Shown here: in pieces, positions 27,475-37,848 of the stretch
Layout of the letters: each line of letters opens with the position of its first letter
Position numbering within the stretch: the first letter of the stretch is position 1
From: Caulobacter endophyticus
GTDB lineage: Bacteria; Pseudomonadota; Alphaproteobacteria; Caulobacterales; Caulobacteraceae
Direction: 5' to 3'
Length of the DNA: 64,000 nucleotides
Assembly: GCF_029543245.1 (NCBI RefSeq)
Contig: NZ_JARQWV010000019.1
Coordinates: 1 to 64,000 of the forward strand
Made by a program: the position numbers and the translations under genes
The notes under the pieces: generated by a model
What the model was told of the DNA's origin: nothing
Seen by the model: the letters and a program-made list of their open reading frames with translations, nothing else
Database searches by the model: none

Positions 27475-28143
27475 TTGAGTTCGACCACCGAGATCGCCGC
27501 CGGCCAGGACGCTGAGGCGCAGGAAACCGAAGCCGTCACCAAGAACCTGGTGTTCACCGCGGCCGAGCGGCTGTTCGCCCTGCACGGCTTCCAGAACGTG
27601 TCGGTGCGCGACATCACCGCCGCGGCGGGCGTGAACCTGGCGTCGGTGAACTATCACTTCGGCTCCAAGGACGCCCTGCTGTTCGAGATCTTCAAGCGGC
27701 GCACGGCCGAGCTCAATCGCGAGCGGGCCCGCATGCTGCACGAGGCCAACGATCGAAACGCGGGCGCCCCGCCGGTGCGCGAGATCCTGGCCGCCCTGCT
27801 GACCCCGCCGCTGCGCTGGCTGGCCCCGGACCACGAACGCCGCATCTCGCTGCAGTTCCTGATCCGCGCCCGCAGCGAGGGCACCGACGAGATCCGCCAG
27901 GTGCTGAAGACCGACGTCTCGCATCTGCGCCGCTTCTCCGACGCCCTGCTGAAGGCTCGCCCCGACCTGTCGCCGGAGGACGTCTACTGGCGGCTGCACT
28001 TCACCCTGGGGATGCTGCACAACAACCGCTTCGCCGAGTTCGACCGCCTGAACGTGCTGTCGGAAGGCCAGACCAGCGAGGCCGACGTCGTGTCGCTGCT
28101 TGAGCGGATGCTGGCCTTCGCCGAAGCCGGCTTCGCGGCCTGA
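27475..28143 (+). CDS. TetR-family regulator divergent to the efflux operon
   Basis: A 222-residue repressor. The N-terminal helix-turn-helix is at about 30-75 (AAERLFALHGFQNVSVRDITAAAGVNLASVNYHFGSKDALLFEIF). The C-terminal ligand domain has the ...ISLQFLIRARSEGTDEIRQVLKTD... pattern. No ATG is available; the best start is TTG 27475 behind AAGGGGA, and another TTG lies at 27412. Divergent placement suggests it represses the MFS-adaptor-channel operon and is released by a pump substrate. Confidence 0.88.
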   Translation: MSSTTEIAAGQDAEAQETEAVTKNLVFTAAERLFALHGFQNVSVRDITAAAGVNLASVNYHFGSKDALLFEIFKRRTAELNRERARMLHEANDRNAGAPPVREILAALLTPPLRWLAPDHERRISLQFLIRARSEGTDEIRQVLKTDVSHLRRFSDALLKARPDLSPEDVYWRLHFTLGMLHNNRFAEFDRLNVLSEGQTSEADVVSLLERMLAFAEAGFAA

Positions 28144-28150
28144 GGCTAAA

Positions 28151-28452
28151 CCCCTCTCTCTGAGAGAGGGAGGGTGAGAGGTAACAAGCTCGCCGGACGA
28201 AGCACCTCCCACTATCGTCATCCCGGAAAGCCCGAAGGGCTTATCCGGGACCCAGGAGACTGGGCTCGGCGGATCGATCAAGCGCCCAATCGGTCGCTGA
28301 CGCATAGCGGCGGCCCCTGGGTCCCGGCTCTCCGCTTCGCTGCGGCCGGGATGACGGCTTAAAGCGAGAATTGGGATCTACCGGCCAAGGGTGAAACCTC
28401 TCACCCTCCCACCGCTTCGCGGCGGGCCCCTCCCTCTCTCAAAGAGAGAGGG
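28151..28452. repeat. Composite repeat: short A - B - inverted A
   Basis: A shortened A unit (28151-28182) is followed by a B unit (28216-28356, ends CGTCATCCCGG / CCGGGATGACG) and an inverted full A unit (28394-28452). This repeats the order seen at 3031-3352. The interior of B differs from the first copy, while its outer arms are conserved. Confidence 0.8.
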
Positions 28453-28521
28453 TTCAGCGCATCTGCACGAATCACCGGCATGTGAGGAACGTTCGCGAAA
28501 GTCGGGGGTTAGAGTGGCCCC

Positions 28522-29400
28522 ATGGCTCGGCTCGGCATCACTCATGAGACCCGCTACGCTTACGAGCGCCCGGTGGCGTTCGGGCCGCACCGGCTGCTGA
28601 TCCGGCCGCGCGACAGCCACGCCATCCGTATCGTCGAGGCCAGGCTGGCCACCTCGCTGCCCGGCCAGACGCGCTGGAGCTACGACGCCAGCGGCAACTG
28701 CGTCTGCACCTTTCAGCCGGAGGGGCAGGCCGATTTCCTGACCATCACCAGCAGCCTGGTCATCGACCGCTTTCCAGCGCCGCTGAGCGACCAGGCGATC
28801 GACGACCCGCACACGGTCTCGCCGATCGTCTACGGACGCGAGGACCGGGCGGTGCTGGACCCGTTCATCCGCCCGGCCACCGAGGACGCCGACCGGGTGA
28901 TGCTGCGCTGGCTGCGCGAGCAGATGGAGCGGCCCGACGAGCCGGCGCTCGATTTCCTGCTGCGCCTGAACGCCACGATCCACGATCAGTTCGAGTATCA
29001 GGCGCGGTCGGCCGAGGGCACCCAGAGCCCGGCCCTGACGGTGGCGCGCGGGGCGGGCACCTGCCGCGACTTCGCCTGGCTGATGGTCGAGGCGCTGCGG
29101 CGGCTGGGCTACGCGGCGATGTTCGCCACGGGCTACATCTACAGCCCCTCGCACGGCGGGATCCGGGGCGCGAGCGCGACCCACGCCTGGTGCGAGGTGT
29201 TCCTGCCGGATCTGGGCTGGACCGAGTTCGACCCGACCAACGGCCTGGCCGAGTCCGAAGACCTGATCCGGGTGGCCGCCACCCGCACGCCAGCCGAGGC
29301 CCTGCCGGTCTCGGGCACGGTGATCGGCGATCCAGGGCTTTCGGAGCTCAGCGTGGTCGTCGACGTGCAGCAGTTGGATGCGCTGTGCGAGGCGGCTTGA
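28522..29400 (+). CDS. Transglutaminase-like cysteine protease family protein
   Basis: A 292-residue protein with an N-terminal beta domain (ITHETRYAYERPVAFGPHRLLIRPRDSH) and a transglutaminase-like core. The triad is Cys181 (GAGTCRDFAWLMVEALRRLG), His221 (THAWCEVFLP) and Asp237 (WTEFDPTNG). It has no signal peptide, so it is likely cytoplasmic. These proteins are thought to act as proteases or amidases, but no substrate is established. In other genomes the family often sits with alpha-E and circularly permuted ATP-grasp genes, which are absent here. Confidence 0.9.
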   Translation: MARLGITHETRYAYERPVAFGPHRLLIRPRDSHAIRIVEARLATSLPGQTRWSYDASGNCVCTFQPEGQADFLTITSSLVIDRFPAPLSDQAIDDPHTVSPIVYGREDRAVLDPFIRPATEDADRVMLRWLREQMERPDEPALDFLLRLNATIHDQFEYQARSAEGTQSPALTVARGAGTCRDFAWLMVEALRRLGYAAMFATGYIYSPSHGGIRGASATHAWCEVFLPDLGWTEFDPTNGLAESEDLIRVAATRTPAEALPVSGTVIGDPGLSELSVVVDVQQLDALCEAA

Positions 29401-29463
29401 GACGGATCAACGAGAAGCGCCGCAAAGGCGCGCAAGAGTGATGTTCAGACGGGAGGCGCCGCC

Positions 29464-29616
29464 ATGATGACCAAGATGTTCCAGCACCAGAAGCCGATGA
29501 CCAACTCCGCGTTCTCCAAGTCGGAGCCCAAGGCCCAGCACGGCCAAAAGCCCGACAAGGACTGCGTCGAGCTGAAGGACGAGAAGCGCTCGTTCGAGCC
29601 GCGTCCGGGGCATTGA
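29464..29616 (+). CDS. Small hydrophilic protein, 50 residues
   Basis: A Lys-, Gln- and Pro-rich, probably unstructured protein (begins MMTKMFQHQKPMTNSAFSK, one Cys near the middle). GGGAGGCG lies about 7 bases before the ATGATG pair. It follows the transglutaminase gene by 63 bases and may share its transcript. No family recognised. Confidence 0.6.
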   Translation: MMTKMFQHQKPMTNSAFSKSEPKAQHGQKPDKDCVELKDEKRSFEPRPGH

Positions 29617-29661
29617 GGGGCGGGGCGTGGCCTTCCGCTACGCTTCCATAGCCCCCTGGAT

Positions 29662-29777
29662 CGCTTCCCTCGCCCTTGTGGCGAGGGTCCATGGCGGCGG
29701 TGTCTCAGACAGCGGAACCCCGCGAAAGGTCTGAGCAGGCTGAAGCATGGGTCCTCGCCACAAGGGCGAGGAAAGCG
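29662..29777. repeat. 116-bp element with 32-base inverted ends
   Basis: The left arm (29662-29693) and right arm (29746-29777) are inverted copies with only about three differences; each has the inner palindrome CCTCGCCCTTGTGGCGAGG. About 52 bases lie between. The size and structure resemble a miniature inverted-repeat element, though no target-site duplication is clear. It sits between convergent genes and could serve as a two-way transcription stop. Confidence 0.75.
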
Positions 29778-29817
29778 GACTTTATAGTGAGGCGGCCAGC
29801 TTGGAGCGCCCGCAACC

Positions 29818-30330
29818 TCACCCCCGCCGCAGGATGAACTCCAGGTCCTGGATCTCGCCCACGGGGAAGAAGTACTCGCCGGCCTTCTCGAAACCCATGC
29901 GGCCGTAGAGGCGCTGGGCGCCGTGGTTCTCGGACCAGACGCCGATCCAGAGGGGACGCGGGCCGTCTTTCTCCAGCCAGTCCAGGGCGGTGTTCAGCAG
30001 CAGAGAGCCGCGGCCGCCGCCCTGGTGGTCCTTCAGCACGTAGATTCGCTTCAGCTCGCCGTCGCCGTCTCGCACCTCGGGGTGGGGCAGGTCGCATGGA
30101 CCGGCCAGGGCGTAGCCGATCGCCTGTCCGTCCAGCTCCAGGATCCAGGTCGCCTTGTCCGGATGAGCCAGGTCGGCGCGGGTGCGCTCCAGGCCGTAGG
30201 CATAGGCCAGGAAGGTCGCCAGGTCCTTGGGCGGATAGAGGTGCGCGAAGGTCTCGGTGAAGGTGCGCGCCCCGAGGGCGGACAGGGTCTCGGCGTCTTC
30301 GGCGACGGCGCGGCGCAGGGTCGTGCTCAT
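29818..30330 (-). CDS. GNAT-family N-acetyltransferase
   Basis: A 170-residue acetyl-CoA-dependent transferase. Motif A is LKRIYVLKDHQGGGRGSLLLNTALDWL, with the pyrophosphate-binding GGGRG. The C-terminal IGVWSENHGAQRLYGRMGFEKAGEYFF is the typical motif B. ATG 30330 was chosen since the conserved RRAVAEDAETLSAL helix follows at once; a start 12 codons earlier is possible. Single gene, substrate unknown. Confidence 0.88.
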   Translation of the reverse strand: MSTTLRRAVAEDAETLSALGARTFTETFAHLYPPKDLATFLAYAYGLERTRADLAHPDKATWILELDGQAIGYALAGPCDLPHPEVRDGDGELKRIYVLKDHQGGGRGSLLLNTALDWLEKDGPRPLWIGVWSENHGAQRLYGRMGFEKAGEYFFPVGEIQDLEFILRRG

Positions 30331-30512
30331 GGGCAGGTGATGCCTCGAAAAAGACGGCCCGGACAAGCTTTGTCACGCGTTTTGGAAAAGCGATTGGTCT
30401 TATGGCGACCGGCCGACAAAGGGCCTAGGTAGGGGCCGCGCCGTAGGGCGGGTTTTGGGGGCGCGACGGGCCTGGGTCGACCGCGTGCTTGCCAAGCACG
30501 AACGAGCGTGTC

Positions 30513-30528
30513 ATGACAACGTTGTCAT
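30513..30528. promoter_or_regulatory. LacI-type operator before zwf
   Basis: ATGACAACGTTGTCAT is a perfect 16-base palindrome ending 13 bases before the TTG start of zwf. It has the central CG and even symmetry expected of LacI-family sites. It matches the near-palindrome before the LacI gene (36063-36078). Confidence 0.8.
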
Positions 30529-30541
30529 AGGGTGGACGAAA

Positions 30542-32008
30542 TTGACCAAGAAAAAAGCCGATAACGGTGAGACGGGCCGCGACGTCCTGGTGCTCCTCGG
30601 AGGCGCCGGCGACCTGGCCCTGCGGATGCTTCTGCCGTCGCTGTATTTCCTGGAAGTCGACCGGCTGCTGCCGCGCGACCTGCGCATCTTCGGCGTCGCG
30701 CGTGGCGACCTGGACGGCGCGGGCTACCGCAAGCTGGTGCGCGAGCACCTGGGCAAGCGCGCCAATGTCGAAGAAGCCGCCTGGGAGCGCCTGGCCGCCC
30801 GCCTCGACTACCTCTCGGTCGACATCACCAAGGAAGAGGGGGCCAAGGCCCTGGCCGGCAAGATCGGCGCCCACGACTCGCTGACGGTGTTCTTCGCGGT
30901 TTCGCCCAGCCTCTATCCGTCCGCCTGCCAGGCCCTGCAGGCCGCCGGCCTGACCGGTCCGTCGACGCGCCTGGTGCTGGAAAAGCCGATCGGCCGCGAC
31001 CTCGAAAGCTCCAAGGCCACCAACGCCGCCGTCGGCGCCGTGGTCGACGAGAGCCAGATCTTCCGCATCGACCACTATCTGGGCAAGGAGACGGTCCAGA
31101 ACCTCACCGCCCTGCGGTTCGCCAACGTGCTGTTCGAGCCGCTGTGGGACAACAAGTCGATCGACCACGTCCAGATCACCATCGCCGAGACCGAGAAGGT
31201 CGGCGACCGCTGGCCCTATTACGACGAGTACGGCGCCCTGCGCGACATGCTGCAGAACCACCTGCTGCAACTGCTGTGCCTGGTGGCCATGGAGGCCCCG
31301 TCGGGCTTCGATCCCGACGCCGTCCGCGACGAGAAGGTCAAGGTGCTGCGCTCCCTGCGGCCCTTCACCAAGGACAACGTGGCGCATGACACGGTCCGCG
31401 GCCAGTACGTGGCGGGAGTGGTCGAGGGCACCGCGCGCGCGGGCTATCTGGAAGAGGTCGGCCAGCCGTCCAAGACCGAGACCTTCGTGGCCATGAAGGT
31501 GGCCATCGACAACTGGCGCTGGGCCGGCGTGCCGTTCTTCCTGCGCACCGGCAAGAACCTGCCCGACCGCCGCACCCAGATCGTCGTGCAGTTCAAGCCC
31601 GTGCCGCACAACATCTTCGGCCAGGTGACGCAGGGCGAGATGCAGGCCAACCGCCTGGTCATCGACCTGCAGCCGGAAGAAGACATCTCGCTGAGCGTGA
31701 TGACCAAGCGTCCGGGCCTGTCGGAAGAGGGCATGCGCCTGCAGTCGCTGCCGCTGTCGCTGAACATGGCCGCGCCGGGCGCCCGTCGCCGGATCGCCTA
31801 CGAAAAGCTGCTGCTGGACGCGTTCCGCGGCGACCGCACCCTGTTCGTCCGTCGCGACGAGGTCGAGGCCGCGTGGCGGTTCGTCGACGGCGTGGCCAAG
31901 GCCTGGGCCGATGCGGGCATCGAGCCGGCGACCTACGCCGCCGGCACCTGGGGGCCGCCCAGCGCCGCCTCGCTGATCGCGCCGCAAGGCCGCGGCTGGA
32001 AGTCGTAA
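30542..32008 (+). CDS. zwf: Glucose-6-phosphate 1-dehydrogenase
   Basis: A 488-residue enzyme oxidising glucose-6-phosphate to 6-phosphogluconolactone with NAD(P). The dinucleotide loop is LLGGAGDLALRMLLPSL, and the substrate/catalytic motif is RIDHYLGKETVQN. FLRTGKNLPDRRTQI is also conserved. TTG 30542 gives the family's usual length; the longer upstream frame runs through the operator and lacks conservation. First gene of zwf-pgl-edd-glk, the upper Entner-Doudoroff route. The palindrome overlapping the leader suggests repression by the LacI protein at 36128. Confidence 0.96.
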   Translation: MTKKKADNGETGRDVLVLLGGAGDLALRMLLPSLYFLEVDRLLPRDLRIFGVARGDLDGAGYRKLVREHLGKRANVEEAAWERLAARLDYLSVDITKEEGAKALAGKIGAHDSLTVFFAVSPSLYPSACQALQAAGLTGPSTRLVLEKPIGRDLESSKATNAAVGAVVDESQIFRIDHYLGKETVQNLTALRFANVLFEPLWDNKSIDHVQITIAETEKVGDRWPYYDEYGALRDMLQNHLLQLLCLVAMEAPSGFDPDAVRDEKVKVLRSLRPFTKDNVAHDTVRGQYVAGVVEGTARAGYLEEVGQPSKTETFVAMKVAIDNWRWAGVPFFLRTGKNLPDRRTQIVVQFKPVPHNIFGQVTQGEMQANRLVIDLQPEEDISLSVMTKRPGLSEEGMRLQSLPLSLNMAAPGARRRIAYEKLLLDAFRGDRTLFVRRDEVEAAWRFVDGVAKAWADAGIEPATYAAGTWGPPSAASLIAPQGRGWKS

Positions 32009-32023
32009 AAGGGTACCCGCAAC

Positions 32024-32710
32024 ATGCCCAAGCTTGAAGTTTTCCCGACCCGCGAGGCGCTCTACGACGCGGCCGCCTCGACCATCGCCGGCGCCTTGAC
32101 CACGGCCGTGGCTACGCACGGCAAGGCCGGCTTCGCCGCCACCGGCGGCACCACCCCGGCCCCGGTCTATGACCGCCTGGCGACCCTGACCGTTCCCTGG
32201 GACAAGGTCACCGTCACCCTCAGCGACGACCGGTTCGTGCCGCCGGACCACCCGGGCAGCAATGAGGGCCTGGTGCGTCGCCACCTGCTGGTGGCCGAGG
32301 CCGCCAAGGCCGGTTTCGCGCCGCTCTATTTCGACGGCGTCGACCAGCAGGCCTCGGCCGACAAGGCGCAGGAAGGCGTGGCCCAGGCCCTGCCGTTCGG
32401 CGTGGTGCTGCTGGGCGTGGGCGCCGACGGCCACTTCGCCTCGCTGTTCCCGGGCAACCCGGCCCTGGCCGTGGGCCTGGATCCGGAGACCGACCGTCTG
32501 GTCGTGGCCGCGCCGAAGGGCGAGCCGGCCCCCGACCTGCCGCGGATCAGCTTGACCTTCCAGGCGTTGATTCAGTCGTCGCTGATCGTGCTGCTGGTCA
32601 CCGGCCAGGCCAAGCGCGAGCTCCTGGAAGGGCCGGTCGATCCCGACCTGCCGATCGCCAGGATCCTGAAGCAGGACCGCGCCCCGGTCCGTATCCTCTG
32701 GGCGGAGTAG
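32024..32710 (+). CDS. pgl: 6-phosphogluconolactonase
   Basis: A 228-residue DevB-type lactonase that hydrolyses 6-phosphogluconolactone. It has [18 protein letters not shown], the conserved [26 protein letters not shown], and [14 protein letters not shown] with catalytic residues of the family. It begins 15 bases after zwf and ends 5 bases before edd, so it is part of the same operon. Confidence 0.95.
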   Translation: MPKLEVFPTREALYDAAASTIAGALTTAVATHGKAGFAATGGTTPAPVYDRLATLTVPWDKVTVTLSDDRFVPPDHPGSNEGLVRRHLLVAEAAKAGFAPLYFDGVDQQASADKAQEGVAQALPFGVVLLGVGADGHFASLFPGNPALAVGLDPETDRLVVAAPKGEPAPDLPRISLTFQALIQSSLIVLLVTGQAKRELLEGPVDPDLPIARILKQDRAPVRILWAE

Positions 32711-32715
32711 TTCTG

Positions 32716-34527
<1,812 letters not shown>

Positions 34528-34542
34528 AGGGAACGGAAACCC

Positions 34543-35532
34543 ATGAACGGCGCCAACGCACACGGGCTGGGTCTGGTCGGCGATATCGGCGGCACCAACG
34601 CCCGCTTCGCCCTGGTCGACTTCGACGGTCCGGATCCCCGGCTGATCGAGCCCACCGCCTACAAGGGCGAGGACTACGACACGGCCGAGGACGCTATCGA
34701 GGACTATCTGGCCAAGGTGGGGGTCAAGCACCCCGACCAGGCCGTGGTCGCGGTGGCGGGCCCGATCGAGCATGGCGCCGTTCACTTCACCAATATCGAC
34801 TGGCGCCTGTCGGAAGACAGTCTGCGCCGCACGGGCGGCTTCCGTAACGCCCGGCTGATCAACGACTTCACCGCCCAGGCCCTGGCCGCGCCGCGCCTGT
34901 CGCCGAAGGACCTGCGCCAGATCGGCCCGCTGCCGACCTCGGGCGAGGGCGACCTGGCCATCATCGGCCCGGGCACCGGCTTCGGCGCCGCCGGCATGGT
35001 TCGCCGCAACGGCTGCGACACCCCGCTGACCACCGAGGGCGGCCACATCTCGTTCGCCCCGGTCGACGAGACCGAGATCGAGATCCTGCGCGGCCTGCAG
35101 GCCAAGTACGGCCGCGTGTCGGTCGAGCGGATCCTGGCCGGCCAGGGCATGGAGGACCTGCACGTCCTGCTGGCCAAGATCGAAGGCCGTCCGGTCGAGG
35201 AACTGGAAGCCAAGGCCATCACCGAAGGCGCGATCGCCGGCCGCGAATGCTGCAAGACCACGGTCGAGCGCTTCTGCGCCATCCTCGGCTCGACGGCGGG
35301 CGACCTGGCCCTGGCGCTGGGCGCGCGCGGCGGCGTGTTCATCGCCGGCGGCATCGCGCCCCGGATCATCGACCTGCTGGAGGCCAGCGCCTTCCGCGAG
35401 CGCTTCGAGGCCAAGGGCCGTCTTTCCGACTACGTGAAGGACATTCCGACCCACGTGATCCTGCACCCGCATACGGCGCTGATCGGGGCCGCAGTGGCGA
35501 TGACGCCGGACGGCCAGGCGTCGATTTCGTAG
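34543..35532 (+). CDS. glk: Glucokinase
   Basis: A 329-residue enzyme phosphorylating glucose with ATP. Family motifs are [19 protein letters not shown] (phosphate loop), [39 protein letters not shown], and [20 protein letters not shown]. It is the fourth gene of the zwf operon. Together with the adjacent GH3 enzyme it would feed glucose released from beta-glucosides into the Entner-Doudoroff route. Confidence 0.95.
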   Translation: MNGANAHGLGLVGDIGGTNARFALVDFDGPDPRLIEPTAYKGEDYDTAEDAIEDYLAKVGVKHPDQAVVAVAGPIEHGAVHFTNIDWRLSEDSLRRTGGFRNARLINDFTAQALAAPRLSPKDLRQIGPLPTSGEGDLAIIGPGTGFGAAGMVRRNGCDTPLTTEGGHISFAPVDETEIEILRGLQAKYGRVSVERILAGQGMEDLHVLLAKIEGRPVEELEAKAITEGAIAGRECCKTTVERFCAILGSTAGDLALALGARGGVFIAGGIAPRIIDLLEASAFRERFEAKGRLSDYVKDIPTHVILHPHTALIGAAVAMTPDGQASIS

Positions 35533-35553
35533 CCGAACTCCCGGGAGGCGCGG

Positions 35554-36042
35554 ATGCGACGCCGCTGGTTCGTTGCCGCGTGGATTTCCGCCATGGTCGC
35601 CGGCGGCCCGGCCTTTGCTTGCCGGGCGCCCTTGGCGATACGGCTTGAGGACGTTGCTCGGGCCGATCTGGTCGTGGTCGGCCGCGTCACGCAGTACGAG
35701 GTTGTCCGCAAGCCGTCGCTCCTGCCTGGGGAGCGGCCAGGGACCCTGTCGGATCATGCAACGTTCCTGGTCCGGACGGAGGAAGTGCTTGCCGGCCAGG
35801 CCCCGGCGCGGCTGGCGGTGAGGTGGGACAACTCGACCTTCGCAGAGCCGGACGCCTTGCCCGAGGGGCCGTTCCTTATCGCCTTGAGCCGGCCGACCGG
35901 CGCTGCCTCGAACCCCGAGGCCTACACGCTGTTTCAGGCGGCATGTTCGGATCCATTCCTGTTCGAGGCGGCCAGCGATCGCGCTCGGGCCGTCCGCGAA
36001 ATCCTCGCGCGAAACCACAAGACGGACGGCGAGAAACGCTGA
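35554..36042 (+). CDS. Exported hypothetical protein
   Basis: A 162-residue protein with a signal peptide ending near PAFAC (residue about 23). The mature part begins CRAPLAIRLEDVARADLVVVGRV, then has mostly beta-type sequence and one late Cys, so a disulfide is possible. The ADLVVVGRV start resembles OB-fold exported proteins, but this is only suggestive. GGGAGG precedes the ATG, and it is 21 bases after glk, perhaps in the same transcript. Function unknown. Confidence 0.75.
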   Translation: MRRRWFVAAWISAMVAGGPAFACRAPLAIRLEDVARADLVVVGRVTQYEVVRKPSLLPGERPGTLSDHATFLVRTEEVLAGQAPARLAVRWDNSTFAEPDALPEGPFLIALSRPTGAASNPEAYTLFQAACSDPFLFEAASDRARAVREILARNHKTDGEKR

Positions 36043-36062
36043 TCCGTCAAAAAGGGGTCGCC

Positions 36063-36078
36063 TTGACAAGGTTGTCAT
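36063..36078. promoter_or_regulatory. LacI-type operator before the LacI gene
   Basis: TTGACAAGGTTGTCAT contains TGACAA-GG-TTGTCA, the same arms as the zwf operator with an altered centre. It ends 49 bases before the LacI start, suggesting autoregulation. Confidence 0.7.
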
Positions 36079-36127
36079 GGCTTGTTGTCTCGCTTGAAGG
36101 CTGAATCAACGCCGCGCGAGGCTATTC

Positions 36128-37147
36128 TTGAACGCCAAGGTTACGATCCACGACGTCGCCCGCATGTCGGGCGTTTCGATCAAGACCGTGTCGCGGGTGC
36201 TGAACCGCGAGCCGAACGTCAAGGCCGACACCCGTGACCGGGTGCAGGAGGCCGTGGCGGCGCTGAACTACCGGCCCAATATCTCGGCCCGCAGCCTGGC
36301 GGGCTCGAAGGCCTATCTGATCGGGGTGTTCTTCGATAACCCCAGCCCCGCCTACGTCACCGACGTGCAGCTGGGCGCGATCGGCCGCTGCCGTACCGAG
36401 GGCTATCACCTGATCGTCGAGCCGCTCGATTCCGAGGGCGACGTCGAGGAGCAGGTGGCGCCGATGCTGGCCACCCTGCGCATGGACGGGGTGATCCTCA
36501 CCCCGCCCGTCTGCGACGACGCCCGGGTGCTGGCGGTGCTCGACGCCGAGGGTGTGCCCTATGTGCGGCTGTCGCCCGACAAGGACCTCGACCGTTCGGC
36601 CTATGTACGGATGGACGACATGGCCGCCGCCTACGAGATGACCGCCCACCTGATCAAGCTGGGCCACAAGGACATCGCGTTCATCAAGGGCCACCCCGAT
36701 CACGGCGCCGCCCACCTGCGCTACGACGGCTACGCCAAGGCGATGGCCGATCACGGCCTGGTCGTGCGCGAGGATCGGGTGGCCCAGGGGTGGTTCTCGT
36801 TCCGCTCGGGCTTCGAGGCGGCCGAAACCCTGCTGGCGGGCGAGGATCGGCCCACCGCCATCTTCGCCTCCAATGACGACATGGCTCTGGGCGTCATGGC
36901 CGTGGCCAACCGCCTGCGCCTGAACGTGCCCGACACCCTGTCGGTGGCCGGTTTCGACGACACGCCCGGCGCCAAGGTCGTCTGGCCGCAGCTGACCACC
37001 GTGCGCCAGCCGATCCAGGCCATGGCGGCGGCAGCCGCCGACCTGCTGCTCAGTGGCGCGCTGAAGGACGAGGAGGGCGTCGCCCCTTCGCGTCTGCTGG
37101 ACTTCGAACTGGTGGTTCGCGAGAGCACCGGACCGGCGGCCGGGTAG
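36128..37147 (+). CDS. LacI-family regulator of the sugar-catabolic region
   Basis: A 339-residue repressor starting at TTG. The helix-turn-helix is residues about 4-25 (VTIHDVARMSGVSIKTVSRVLN), the hinge follows (YRPNISARSLAGSKAYLIGV), and the effector domain ends in FDDTPGAKVVWPQLTTVRQPI. It lies between the Entner-Doudoroff operon and the receptor/halogenase/GH3 genes. Matching palindromes occur before zwf, before this gene, twice before the receptor and once before the GH3 gene. It is therefore the likely local regulator, with a sugar or sugar phosphate as effector. Confidence 0.9.
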   Translation: MNAKVTIHDVARMSGVSIKTVSRVLNREPNVKADTRDRVQEAVAALNYRPNISARSLAGSKAYLIGVFFDNPSPAYVTDVQLGAIGRCRTEGYHLIVEPLDSEGDVEEQVAPMLATLRMDGVILTPPVCDDARVLAVLDAEGVPYVRLSPDKDLDRSAYVRMDDMAAAYEMTAHLIKLGHKDIAFIKGHPDHGAAHLRYDGYAKAMADHGLVVREDRVAQGWFSFRSGFEAAETLLAGEDRPTAIFASNDDMALGVMAVANRLRLNVPDTLSVAGFDDTPGAKVVWPQLTTVRQPIQAMAAAAADLLLSGALKDEEGVAPSRLLDFELVVRESTGPAAG

Positions 37148-37393
37148 GGGCGGACGAGCGCCTCCCTGCGTCTGTAGCGAAGAAATCTGCTCGTCTCTGG
37201 CGGCGGCGGGGTTGATTACCGCCGTCGACCCACCATGTAGAAGCAAGCGCTGATCGCCCATGGCCCTCGAGCCAGGCGTCGCCTGCGCTTCACCGCCCAT
37301 TCTCGCGTGCGTTTCGAACGCCGCCCCCTGGGCTTTTCTCCCACGACCATCGTTTGGGCCTGGCATTTCGCTCGGCCCGCTATCTGGAACTAC

Positions 37394-37549
37394 ATGAAGA
37401 CCAACACCCTCCGCGCGGCCGCCGTTCAACGGAAGCCCCGCACCCAACCGCAATCGCGCGCCGTGACGGCGCCGGCCCGCACCGAGTGGGCGTGGCCGGG
37501 ACTCACCCGCGCCGAACTGCGGGAACACATCATCGAACAGATCGGCTGA
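37394..37549 (+). CDS. Possible small protein, 51 residues
   Basis: A basic N-terminal half (KTNTLRAAAVQRKPRTQ...) followed by EWAWPGLTRAELREHIIEQIG, which looks like a conserved short helix motif. The ribosome site is weak (TGGAAC). A hairpin with an 11-base stem (37596-37622) follows the stop. No family recognised; moderately likely to be real. Confidence 0.45.
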   Translation: MKTNTLRAAAVQRKPRTQPQSRAVTAPARTEWAWPGLTRAELREHIIEQIG

Positions 37550-37595
37550 TAACGGCCCGCGCGGCCGGCGATCAGCCGGTCGCGTGCCTGGTTTC

Positions 37596-37622
37596 GCGAA
37601 GCCTTGCGCAGCAAGGCTTCGC
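37596..37622 (+). terminator. Hairpin terminator before the receptor operators
   Basis: GCGAAGCCTTG-CGCAG-CAAGGCTTCGC, a perfect 11-base stem, followed by GCTTT. It separates the small gene from the operator region of the second TonB receptor. Confidence 0.65.
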
Positions 37623-37674
37623 GCTTTCAGCAGATAAATCACACAAATAGCGAAAGCGAATTTTGTTACGCGAT

Positions 37675-37704
37675 TGACAGCGTTGTCCATTGACAGCGCT
37701 GTCG
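37675..37704. promoter_or_regulatory. Tandem LacI-type operators before the TonB receptor
   Basis: TGACAGCGTTGTCC (37675-37688) and TGACAGCGCTGTCG (37691-37704) lie 16 bases apart. The second has a perfect 10-base core and both share the CG centre with the zwf site. They lie about 150 bases before the receptor ATG. Confidence 0.75.
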
Positions 37705-37848
37705 CCTTACTCCTAGGTTGCATCCGCCGACCCCCGAGAAGGGCCGGAGACCAAGGGAGGATGCGCAAGGCATCCCGAAAAACTGGCGAACTTACTCACG
37801 TCGACCCTGTCGGCGGAGATCGGCTCTCTGCGGCCGTAACCTAGGGGA

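Noticed and set aside
37307..37549. Longer version (80 codons) of the small gene at 37394
   Set aside because: The added N-terminus has no ribosome site and no conserved-looking sequence.
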